DNA from: Arcobacter sp. CECT 8986
GTDB lineage: Bacteria; Campylobacterota; Campylobacteria; Campylobacterales; Arcobacteraceae
NCBI RefSeq assembly: GCF_004116725.1
Contig: NZ_PDKG01000009.1
Location: 34,024 to 98,023, forward strand
Reading direction: 5' to 3'
DNA: 64,000 nucleotides
Below are positions 45,543 through 52,529 of the stretch, piece by piece. Numbering within the stretch: position 1 is the first letter of the stretch; every line of letters begins with the position of its first letter. Position numbers and translations under genes: made by a program. The notes under the pieces are model-generated. The model was given only the letters and a program-made list of their open reading frames with translations, had not been told where the DNA came from and did not search any database.

Positions 45543-46691
45543 ATGGCTACACATATTTTAACAGTAAATGAAACTACTTTTAAAATACATTTAAAATATA
45601 TGTTTATTGGAACAGGTAGTGATGGTTATGCTCATCAGAATGGTGCATTGGCAGATATACTTAGTATTAGAGAAAATGATAATATTATTTTTTATGTTAT
45701 GAATGTTGGTTTTTTTGGTATTTTTAAAGCTGTAGGTAATGTATTTTATGATTATAACTCCTATCCAAATTTTAATCCTCAATATTTGGATAGTCAATTA
45801 GGAGGTAAAACTTTAACTTATAGATTAAGAATCAAACCTTTTCAAGTTTATAAAAAATTTATTTCAGAATGGGATATGATGGAAAATCCATTGCATATTA
45901 AAGATAATTCTATTTTTAATATGCAATGGAGCTGGATTTTTAAAAAATTAAATGCTAATAGAGGATGTTTGTCGATAGACAATAAAGAGTATACTTTATT
46001 TTTAGAAAATTTACGAAATAATAATTCTCAAATAGATAATGTATATAACTATAATTATCAAGATGGAATATTGTATCCATTAAATGATGATAATATAAAA
46101 TATGATATAAACTGTACTACAGAAGTTCCTAGAACAGAAGATAGATTAAATAGAATAAATATTGAGGAAGATCTACGAATTTTATTTACTGCTAAAGGGA
46201 ATACTCATACTATACTTAATAAAGTTCTAAATCCAGCTTCTAATGGAAATATTAACTTTATTAGTAATGAAGTTCTTTGTTCATTTAGTGAAAGAAAAAT
46301 GGATTTATTATTAGGAACAGATCAAAATAAATGTTTATTAATTGAACTCAAAAATTATTTTGTTTTTAATGGAAATATTTATAATCAGATTAAAGAGTAT
46401 GGGAGATGGGTCTGTGCATACAAGAAGCAATATAATGAAATTATACCTATTCTTATTTTAAAAGCACCAAGGGATGTTGCAAAGCGAAAGAATAGTAAAT
46501 ATTATAAATATTTATCAAAAAGTGATAAAGAAAATAATATAACTTCAATATGGTATAAAGATATAACTTCTAAAATTAATCATGCAAAAGTAAAATTAAA
46601 AAATGAAAATATAGACAAATTAAGTGAATTAGAAGTGTATATTTTTTTTACTAATATGAATGATGAATTAATTGATTTTAAAAAAATTTAG
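45543..46691 (+). CDS. Putative restriction endonuclease: EVE/PUA-like domain plus PD-(D/E)XK nuclease
   Basis: 382 residues. The N-terminal region (about 10-110) has an EVE/PUA-like pattern (FIGTGSDGYAHQNGALADIL...ENDNIIFYV...GIFKAVG), a fold used to read modified bases. The C-terminal ~180 residues contain a nuclease signature: Glu243 (NEVLCS), Asp254 (KMDLLL), Glu268-x-Lys270 (LIELKN) and Gln282 (YNQIKEYGRW). This is the order seen in DUF91/NucS- and RecB-like PD-(D/E)XK enzymes. It is encoded 3 nt after the 85-aa gene in a methylase operon. The nuclease motif is convincing; the EVE call is weaker. Confidence 0.7.
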   Translation: MATHILTVNETTFKIHLKYMFIGTGSDGYAHQNGALADILSIRENDNIIFYVMNVGFFGIFKAVGNVFYDYNSYPNFNPQYLDSQLGGKTLTYRLRIKPFQVYKKFISEWDMMENPLHIKDNSIFNMQWSWIFKKLNANRGCLSIDNKEYTLFLENLRNNNSQIDNVYNYNYQDGILYPLNDDNIKYDINCTTEVPRTEDRLNRINIEEDLRILFTAKGNTHTILNKVLNPASNGNINFISNEVLCSFSERKMDLLLGTDQNKCLLIELKNYFVFNGNIYNQIKEYGRWVCAYKKQYNEIIPILILKAPRDVAKRKNSKYYKYLSKSDKENNITSIWYKDITSKINHAKVKLKNENIDKLSELEVYIFFTNMNDELIDFKKI

Positions 46692-46693
46692 TT

Positions 46694-46709
46694 GTATCAA
46701 ATTTGATAC
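46694..46709. promoter_or_regulatory. Perfect 16-bp palindrome between the two R-M units
   Basis: GTATCAAATTTGATAC is fully self-complementary. It begins 2 nt after the first nuclease stop and 51 nt before the next gene. It is a candidate operator for a dimeric regulator such as the HTH protein at 48084, or a weak terminator. Confidence 0.5.
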
Positions 46710-46759
46710 TAATATAAAAGCTATTTAATCACACACAATTAAAATAATTAGGAAAAAAT

Positions 46760-48019
46760 TTGATAAAAAAAACTAGAGATACAGAAAATTTAAAATCGTA
46801 TATTAAAAATATAGTTGTTTCAGAAGGTTTAAAGCTTACAAGTAGTTCAAGACATTGTTATCATATTAGATTTATGTTAAAAGGAGACTTGGATAGTTTT
46901 AATGATTTATTTAATAAATTTAATATTGTTGTATTAGAGTCAGATTATAGTTGTTCCTCAAAAAGTCCTACTTACATATTGAAAAATAGTAAAGAAGTAA
47001 ATGGAATACCAATAAATACAGAGTTGTACTGGGTTAATAATGATGTTTCTTCTTCTCAAACGGGAAGTAAACTTTTTGCAACTAAAGATTTGAGTCCAGA
47101 TTCATTAAATGTTGCAGGTGAAGAATATGTTATTGATTCTTTAATTAAAAACGTTACTGAACAAATAATAGAAAAATATAATAAATCTTGTATATCATCT
47201 CAATTAATTAACTTATTATATGCATCTAATGAAAAAGGCAAAGAAATACATCTTAAAAAAGAGTTAGAGTTTTCAAGTGACGATTTAATTGTAATATCAA
47301 AGGATTTTGGAGAAATTTTAGCTGCAATATGGGTGATGAAGAATTTTAATTTCAAGTCTATATGTTTTCCAAAAAACTCAAATGAAAAAATGATAGATTT
47401 TTATGCAGAGAGGCTAAAAATCAAATATCCTATTTCTGTTAAATCTGGAAAAGGTGGAAAAGTATTATTACAAAATATCATCGATCTTTTAAATAAAAGA
47501 GCTAAAAAAGCAAAAAAAAATATAAAAGAAGAACCTATATATAAAATAATTCAAATAGTTAATAATAATAGTGCAAAGTCGCAAATGATAAAAATACATC
47601 AATATTTAAAAACTAATATGATAAAAGATATATCAAGAATAGTTGATAAACCAGTTGAGGACATCACATTAGATTTTATTAAAGAATGGTCAAATGGTAA
47701 ATCAGTAGATGAATTAAAAGATGTTTTATCTACTTGGTGGAAAGAATACTCTCAACCTAAAAAGTTTGAAGTAAAAGATCAAGAAAGATTAATTATTGCA
47801 CCTTTGGGTGAAGCAATAAAATATACACTAAATAAAGATAAAAAACTTAAAGAATCTCTAGATTTTTTAGCTAAGCAGGTTTGTTTATTACAGATAAATG
47901 TTGATGTAAAGAGTGATAAAATTATATTTAATAATAGTTTTTTTAAAGATTCAACTTTTGAATTTGGTTGGCCGGGTTATTCCTCTGGAAACAAATTAGG
48001 TTTTAGGATGTTGACATAG
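46760..48019 (+). CDS. Putative type II restriction endonuclease (unrecognised family)
   Basis: 419 residues from a TTG at 46760, preceded by TAGGAAA. There is no family I can name with confidence. A possible PD-(D/E)XK core is visible: Glu185 (DFGEILAAIWVMK), Asp213 (KMIDFYAERLKIKYP) and Lys228 in ISVKSGKGGK. The ATKDLSPDSLNVAG motif near residue 107 may mark a conserved linker. It is followed by an HTH controller and a D12 adenine methylase on the same strand, the normal order for a controlled type II R-M system. Function is therefore inferred from context plus the weak core. Confidence 0.55.
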   Translation: MIKKTRDTENLKSYIKNIVVSEGLKLTSSSRHCYHIRFMLKGDLDSFNDLFNKFNIVVLESDYSCSSKSPTYILKNSKEVNGIPINTELYWVNNDVSSSQTGSKLFATKDLSPDSLNVAGEEYVIDSLIKNVTEQIIEKYNKSCISSQLINLLYASNEKGKEIHLKKELEFSSDDLIVISKDFGEILAAIWVMKNFNFKSICFPKNSNEKMIDFYAERLKIKYPISVKSGKGGKVLLQNIIDLLNKRAKKAKKNIKEEPIYKIIQIVNNNSAKSQMIKIHQYLKTNMIKDISRIVDKPVEDITLDFIKEWSNGKSVDELKDVLSTWWKEYSQPKKFEVKDQERLIIAPLGEAIKYTLNKDKKLKESLDFLAKQVCLLQINVDVKSDKIIFNNSFFKDSTFEFGWPGYSSGNKLGFRMLT

Positions 48020-48059
48020 TTAATAAAATATTTGTATAAAGTTAATAAAATATTTGTAT
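48018..48059 (+). repeat. Tandem 20-bp direct repeats, candidate controller (C-box) sites
   Basis: AGTTAATAAAATATTTGTAT occurs at 48018-48037 and again at 48040-48059, a 22-bp period (two helix turns). The first copy overlaps the stop of the putative endonuclease, and the second ends 24 nt before the HTH gene's start. Confidence 0.65.
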
Positions 48060-48083
48060 TTTAAGTTTTAGAAAGGTATAATT

Positions 48084-48299
48084 TTGAGTATAGATAAATA
48101 TAAAGTAAAAGAATTAATGGCAAAAAAAGAAATAAAAACTCAATCTGAACTTGCAGATTTACTAGGCATATCAAAGAATCAATTATCAAATATTTTATCT
48201 GATGAATTTGATCCTATAAAGAGTAATGTTAGAAAGATTGCAGATTTTTTTGATATTAGTCCTTTATCTATAATAAAAGATAAAAAGGAAAAAGATTGA
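48084..48299 (+). CDS. Cro/C1-type HTH controller protein
   Basis: 71 residues from TTG 48084, preceded by AAAGG at 7 nt. The whole protein is one HTH_3 domain (QSELADLLGISKNQLSNIL in the middle), the size of restriction-system controller (C) proteins. It overlaps the methylase start by 4 nt (TTGA). It probably binds the direct repeats just upstream and times methylase versus nuclease expression. Confidence 0.75.
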   Translation: MSIDKYKVKELMAKKEIKTQSELADLLGISKNQLSNILSDEFDPIKSNVRKIADFFDISPLSIIKDKKEKD

Positions 48300-49306
48300 A
48301 TTATATTGGTTCAAAGCTAAAACTATCATCTTGGATTGAAGATGAAATAGCTTCTTATGTAGGGGAAAATAATTTACAAAAAATGATTTTTTGTGATTTA
48401 TTTGCTGGTACAGGAATTGTGGGTAGAACATTTAAAAATAAAGTTGCAAAAGTTATAAGTAATGATATTGAAGAGTATAGTTATATATTAAATAGAAATT
48501 ACATAGAAAATACTGGCTTTATAAGTAATAAAGAAAGGTATATTAACGAACTTAATAATTTACCTTTAGTAGATGATGGTTTCATTTATCAAAATTATTG
48601 TATGGGGAGTGGAAGTGAACGACAATATTTTAGTGATTATAATGGAAAAAAAATAGATACTATAAGACAAAAAATTGAAGAATGGAAAACAGAAAATAGT
48701 ATAACAGATGATTTATATTATTTTTTGTTAGCTTCCCTTTTAGAAAGTGCAGATAAAGTTGCAAATACTGCTTCTGTTTATGGAGCATTCTTAAAGCATA
48801 TTAAAAAGTCTGCTTCAAAAGATTTAGTTTTAGAAAATGCAGAGTTTGAAGTTACTAATAATATAAACAATGTATATAATTGTGATGCTAATGAATTAAT
48901 AAATGAAATTGAAGGTGATATTCTGTATCTTGATCCTCCTTATAATCAAAGGCAATATGGTGCAAATTATCATTTACTAAATACAATAGCAAAATATGAT
49001 GATTTTACCCCAAGAGGTAAAACAGGTATGAGAGATTATAAAAGGTCATTGTATTGTAGTAAAAGAGAAGTTTGTAATATATTTGATAATTTAGTTAAAA
49101 ATGCAAATTTTAGATATATCTTCTTAAGTTATAATAATGAAGGATTAATGTCATTAGATGATATTAAGAATATAGCAGAAAGTAATAGGTATAAATACTC
49201 TTTTCACGAAAAAAACTATCAAAGGTTTAAAGCAGATAAAACTGAAAATAGAAATCATAAAGCAGATAATACTTTTGAGTATTTACATATTTTAGAAAAA
49301 CAATAA
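48296..49306 (+). CDS. D12-class adenine-N6 DNA methyltransferase
   Basis: 336 residues from TTG 48296, with AAGGA 6 nt upstream, overlapping the controller's stop. The N-terminus MNYIGSKLKL is the classic Dam/D12 start. Motif I is DLFAGTG (34-40) and catalytic DPPY is at 213-216 (YLDPPYNQRQYGANYHLL), with a long target-recognition region between. The NQRQY...NYHLL variant recalls methylases of type IIS systems. It should protect against the putative endonuclease at 46760. Confidence 0.88.
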   Translation: MNYIGSKLKLSSWIEDEIASYVGENNLQKMIFCDLFAGTGIVGRTFKNKVAKVISNDIEEYSYILNRNYIENTGFISNKERYINELNNLPLVDDGFIYQNYCMGSGSERQYFSDYNGKKIDTIRQKIEEWKTENSITDDLYYFLLASLLESADKVANTASVYGAFLKHIKKSASKDLVLENAEFEVTNNINNVYNCDANELINEIEGDILYLDPPYNQRQYGANYHLLNTIAKYDDFTPRGKTGMRDYKRSLYCSKREVCNIFDNLVKNANFRYIFLSYNNEGLMSLDDIKNIAESNRYKYSFHEKNYQRFKADKTENRNHKADNTFEYLHILEKQ

Positions 49307-49367
49307 ATATTTTAAATATTTATTGTTAAATGGAGAATTTATAATATATAAATATTTAATCTTTTAT

Positions 49368-49661
49368 TTAAGATAAATCATCCATGATCAACTTTTTTAG
49401 ATAAGCAGATTTACTCATTTTTAATTCTTTAAACCTTTTTTCAAATTTTTCATAATCTTCAAGACTTAAATTTGTAGACACATTTTTAAACTTAGCTTGT
49501 GCCTTTTTAAGACTTTCTCTTCTTCTTTTATCTTTTTTTGATATTTTTTCTTTCTCTTTTTCTTTATATAAAATAGTCTTTTTTATCTCATACATATCTT
49601 TTGATAAAGAGGCTATATTATGGGATATTTTGTTAATATTTTGCGTTGAAAAATCTTCCAC
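49368..49661 (-). CDS. Ribbon-helix-helix-like small protein
   Basis: A 97-residue, strongly basic protein with a coiled N-terminal half (KDMYEIKKTILYKEKEKEK). The C-terminal segment (VSTNLSLEDYEKFEKRFKEL then MSKSAYLKKLI) resembles RHH DNA-binding proteins of plasmids. It is transcribed opposite to the R-M operon and faces away from the next gene. It could be a regulator or plasmid-maintenance protein. Confidence 0.5.
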   Translation of the reverse strand: MEDFSTQNINKISHNIASLSKDMYEIKKTILYKEKEKEKISKKDKRRRESLKKAQAKFKNVSTNLSLEDYEKFEKRFKELKMSKSAYLKKLIMDDLS

Positions 49662-49759
49662 TTTTTCTCCAAATAATGATTATTTATAATATTATATATA
49701 ATCACTACTTAATAAATATAATCGTAAAGTTTCTATATTCAAATATAAAAGGGAAAACT

Positions 49760-50164
49760 ATGCTTATTGAATTAAAACTAGGAAAACCTGTAGAGCCAGT
49801 TGGAGATTGTGCAACATTCTACTATGAAACTGAAAATGAGTATTTTATTGATGAAATAAAAAAATATAAATGTCCATTTAGATTAGCAATGTTTCTTGAT
49901 GAAGCAATGGAAGAATTTGATGATATCCAAGAACTTATCAAATTAGAACCTAATCAAAAAGTTGACTTACTTATTGATTTATTAGCTGAATCAGAACGAA
50001 TGATTAAAGATCCTACTTTATTTGCATTTTCAGATAAGTACTTGGAACAAACTAATTATTTAGATAAATATGGAAATGAGATTGAAATTGAAGAATCTGA
50101 TTTAACAGAAAAAAGTGATAGAAGGTATGAGATGCAACTAGATGATATGATTTATAAAAATTAA
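49760..50164 (+). CDS. Hypothetical acidic cargo protein
   Basis: 134 residues from the ATG at 49760, preceded by AAAAGGG; the frame from 49646 is too long at the 5' end. It is acidic, with pattern CPFRLAMFLDEAMEEFDDIQEL and no recognised motif. It is the last gene before attR. Such right-end genes in mobile elements are often cargo, but nothing indicates a function. Confidence 0.6.
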   Translation: MLIELKLGKPVEPVGDCATFYYETENEYFIDEIKKYKCPFRLAMFLDEAMEEFDDIQELIKLEPNQKVDLLIDLLAESERMIKDPTLFAFSDKYLEQTNYLDKYGNEIEIEESDLTEKSDRRYEMQLDDMIYKN

Positions 50165-50195
50165 TTACTTAGTAATTTAAATTATTTAAGCAGTT

Positions 50196-50205
50196 TTTGG
50201 GTGCC
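50196..50205 (+). repeat. Integrase-arm-like repeat, right copy
   Basis: TTTGGGTGCC, the same as at 37277-37286, about 108 bp inside attR. A related GGGTGACATTAAA follows, resembling the reverse order of elements at the left end. Confidence 0.5.
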
Positions 50206-50312
50206 GTATGGGTGACATTAAATATCATTTAATCGAATTTATTTTAATAAAAGAAAAATAAGAATATTGCATTTATGGTATTTAGTGGCATTTAGCGTAT
50301 ATATTAGCCTAT

Positions 50313-50332
50313 TCCTACCAGGCGTGCCATTT
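50313..50332 (+). repeat. attR: 20-bp copy of the tRNA-Arg 3' end
   Basis: Identical to 37202-37221, preceded by unrelated sequence, so it is not a tRNA. The region 50165-50482 otherwise contains no gene; the first ~150 nt after attR is featureless AT-rich DNA. Confidence 0.9.
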
Positions 50333-50482
50333 CAACTTTCAATAAAGTCTAAAATTATCTAAATATATACCATTAAATTAATTGTTTACCTCTTTCGTAA
50401 TCTAATGCAAAATAATGTTTTCCATTCAAATATAAAAATAAATGGAACAAAAAAAGGGTCCTTGATAAAAAATAATCTTTAA

Positions 50483-51901
50483 TTATATAGCTTTTTTCAG
50501 TTCTTCTAGTTTTTTCAGAATTTCAATATCATCAACTTGGTGAAGATTTAAATTATCATTTTGATAAACTCTATGTAGCAAATCAAAAATTTCTCCAAAA
50601 GAATAATGTTCTTTTGTTAATGAATCTAATATTTCAAGTACTTCTTTTCTTGATTTTTCAACCGCTGTATCAATAGTAGATTCTTTAATAGAAGGCTCAA
50701 TAATTTTATTAATAAATGAATTTGGAATATTTTCTATTTTAGGGACCATCTCAAAGCCTCTATTACCTATTTTAAGTATCTGATTGAAGAATACTATGCT
50801 AATAGCAGTTTGTGATAAATCATAGTTTCTTTTATAACCCTTAGTTTCCCATTCTCCAGATTTTCTTTTTGCTATATTATTCGAAATATATGTATTTATT
50901 GAATTTACTGCATGCTTATATGTGATACCTGTTTGTTTATATGAAGCAGCACCTTTAATAGCGCTATATAGAATTGCATAACCTTCAGAAACAGAAAAAT
51001 CTTCTAATATTAGTTCTAATTTTTCAATAATAGCATCTCCTATATGGTCAATGTCAAAATTATATTTTTCAAATAAATGATTTGTATATTCTTTAAGTTC
51101 TTGAAATGCAATTTCTCTCCAGAGTTCTAAGGCTTCTTCTTTTATCTCATCTATATCATAAGCTTTTATGTATTCACACTTTTTAACTATATCAGTAAAA
51201 CTTAATGAATTAGAATTTGCTATATTAAGTTCAAAACTACAGATATATGGAGCGTATGAGTAATTTTCTTTTTCTTTGAATGTAATATAGTCAAGAGTGT
51301 TTTGTGTGATTTTAAATCTAATTAATGAGTCGCAGATTAATTCATTTATTATAGAAGAACCATAAGAGATAGTTGGCGCAAAATTTATTCCATCTATTGC
51401 TTCAATAGGTTTAAATGAATGGTTGACTTCATCATATAGATAAATTAAAAGTGTTAGCAAGTATGTTTTTTGCCTTAAATCTAATTCAATGAGTTGTTCT
51501 AAACCAATAACCTTTTTCTCTAATTGCTCTATTAATTTTTTTAAAGAATCAATCTTTAATTTATCTTCTGTTTCTTTTTCTTCTATCTTCTTCTCAATAC
51601 AATTGTTACAGTTGCATACCATATAACTATGAGTAGGTATTATATGAGAACATCTTTTACAGAATAGTTCTTTTTTGTATCCATCATTAAAAGAGCTTCT
51701 ACTATCTGGTTTATGGTACATTTCTACATTACAGTACTCACATAAAGTTGATACTTTAGTATCAGGCAATTGTTTTGTAATTTCATTTCTTTTTATTGTT
51801 AAACCATATTTTTCTAAAACTTTTGTAACAGTTTCTTCTCCATAGTAGTAATCTTTAATAAAACTGTTAAATTCTACTTCATTTAAATCTTGTATGTTCA
51901 T
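50483..51901 (-). CDS. Hypothetical protein with N-terminal zinc ribbons
   Basis: A 472-residue cytoplasmic protein. The N-terminal part has cysteine pairs C54/C57, C81/C84 and C96/C98/C101, enough for one or two zinc sites (LCEYCNVEMYH; FCKRCSHIIPT; CNCNNC). It is followed by a short coiled coil (about 105-140) and a long helical region with no enzyme motif that I know. It is outside the tRNA-bounded element but directly beside attR and next to a broken gene, so it may belong to an older insertion at the same site. Function unknown; a nucleic-acid-binding or defence role is a guess. Confidence 0.6.
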   Translation of the reverse strand: MNIQDLNEVEFNSFIKDYYYGEETVTKVLEKYGLTIKRNEITKQLPDTKVSTLCEYCNVEMYHKPDSRSSFNDGYKKELFCKRCSHIIPTHSYMVCNCNNCIEKKIEEKETEDKLKIDSLKKLIEQLEKKVIGLEQLIELDLRQKTYLLTLLIYLYDEVNHSFKPIEAIDGINFAPTISYGSSIINELICDSLIRFKITQNTLDYITFKEKENYSYAPYICSFELNIANSNSLSFTDIVKKCEYIKAYDIDEIKEEALELWREIAFQELKEYTNHLFEKYNFDIDHIGDAIIEKLELILEDFSVSEGYAILYSAIKGAASYKQTGITYKHAVNSINTYISNNIAKRKSGEWETKGYKRNYDLSQTAISIVFFNQILKIGNRGFEMVPKIENIPNSFINKIIEPSIKESTIDTAVEKSRKEVLEILDSLTKEHYSFGEIFDLLHRVYQNDNLNLHQVDDIEILKKLEELKKAI

Positions 51902-52123
51902 TTATATTCCTGTAGTAGTAGTTAAAAAGAATTATATAATATTATTTATAATGTTCACTAAGGTTATATAAGATTAAATTCCTTTTAACTTATCAACATA
52001 GTCTCTAATATTTAACAAGAGGTAAAATTCCTACTTTTTGTAACTTAATAGAGTATAGATTTTATATTCTTTCCATATGCTTGTGAATCAACTCCTATAT
52101 TGTCAATGTTGTTAATTAAATAA

Positions 52124-52381
52124 GCCACTTCTGAAATATTACTTAAAAATTTTAATTATAATGGTTATGCTAATTATTATATTACTCAAGAAATAAAAGG
52201 TATAAAATATAAAAGAAATAGATTTTTTAAATATGAAAATAATAATGCTTATTTATTAAGCAAAGGGAAAAAAGGTTTTGTGTTTATGGAAAATGATGGA
52301 ACAATACCATATAATGAAGAAAATGGGAAATATTACTTTCAAGTAGATCACATTATTCAACTTCCCAAAGTAGAAAATTAA
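52124..52381 (+). pseudogene. Start-less 85-codon gene remnant
   Basis: A frame opens after the TAA at 52121-52123 and runs to the TAA at 52379-52381 with no proper start codon until an internal ATG. The peptide (NYYITQEIKGIKYKRNRFF...FVFMENDGTIPYNEENGK) looks protein-like, with strand-rich, Tyr/Asn-rich character. A good terminator follows. It is best read as the 3' end of a lost gene. The rest of the 51902-52529 gap holds no other feature. Confidence 0.5.
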
Positions 52382-52390
52382 AAATACACA

Positions 52391-52421
52391 AGGATGAATC
52401 CTCATAAGATAGATTCATCCT
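52391..52421 (+). terminator. Terminator after the gene remnant
   Basis: AGGATGAATC / GATTCATCCT forms a 10-bp stem with an 11-nt loop followed by TTAATTTTAT. It supports the remnant having once been a transcribed gene end. Confidence 0.75.
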
Positions 52422-52529
52422 TTAATTTTATATATACTCTTAAAATTATAACTTTAACTAAAACTATTCAGTCTTAGTAAATACTTCTTTTTGTAAAATA
52501 TCTGATATTACCTACATAAAAGAAGATAA

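Larger units (their letters stand above)
37202..50332. mobile_element. Integrative mobilizable element in tRNA-Arg(TCG), about 13.1 kb
   Basis: The element is bounded by 20-bp direct repeats of the tRNA 3' end (37202-37221 and 50313-50332). Inside, left to right, are a tyrosine integrase, an excisionase-like HTH, a replisome-organiser-like protein, a second HTH, relaxase, MobC, candidate oriT, TraK/TraL/TraM-like genes, a restriction-modification island, a ribbon-helix-helix protein and a hypothetical gene. No type IV secretion or coupling-protein gene is present, so it should be mobilizable with a helper rather than self-transmissible. The integrase is adjacent to the left end, as is usual. 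Boundaries are well supported; circularisation is untested. Confidence 0.9.
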
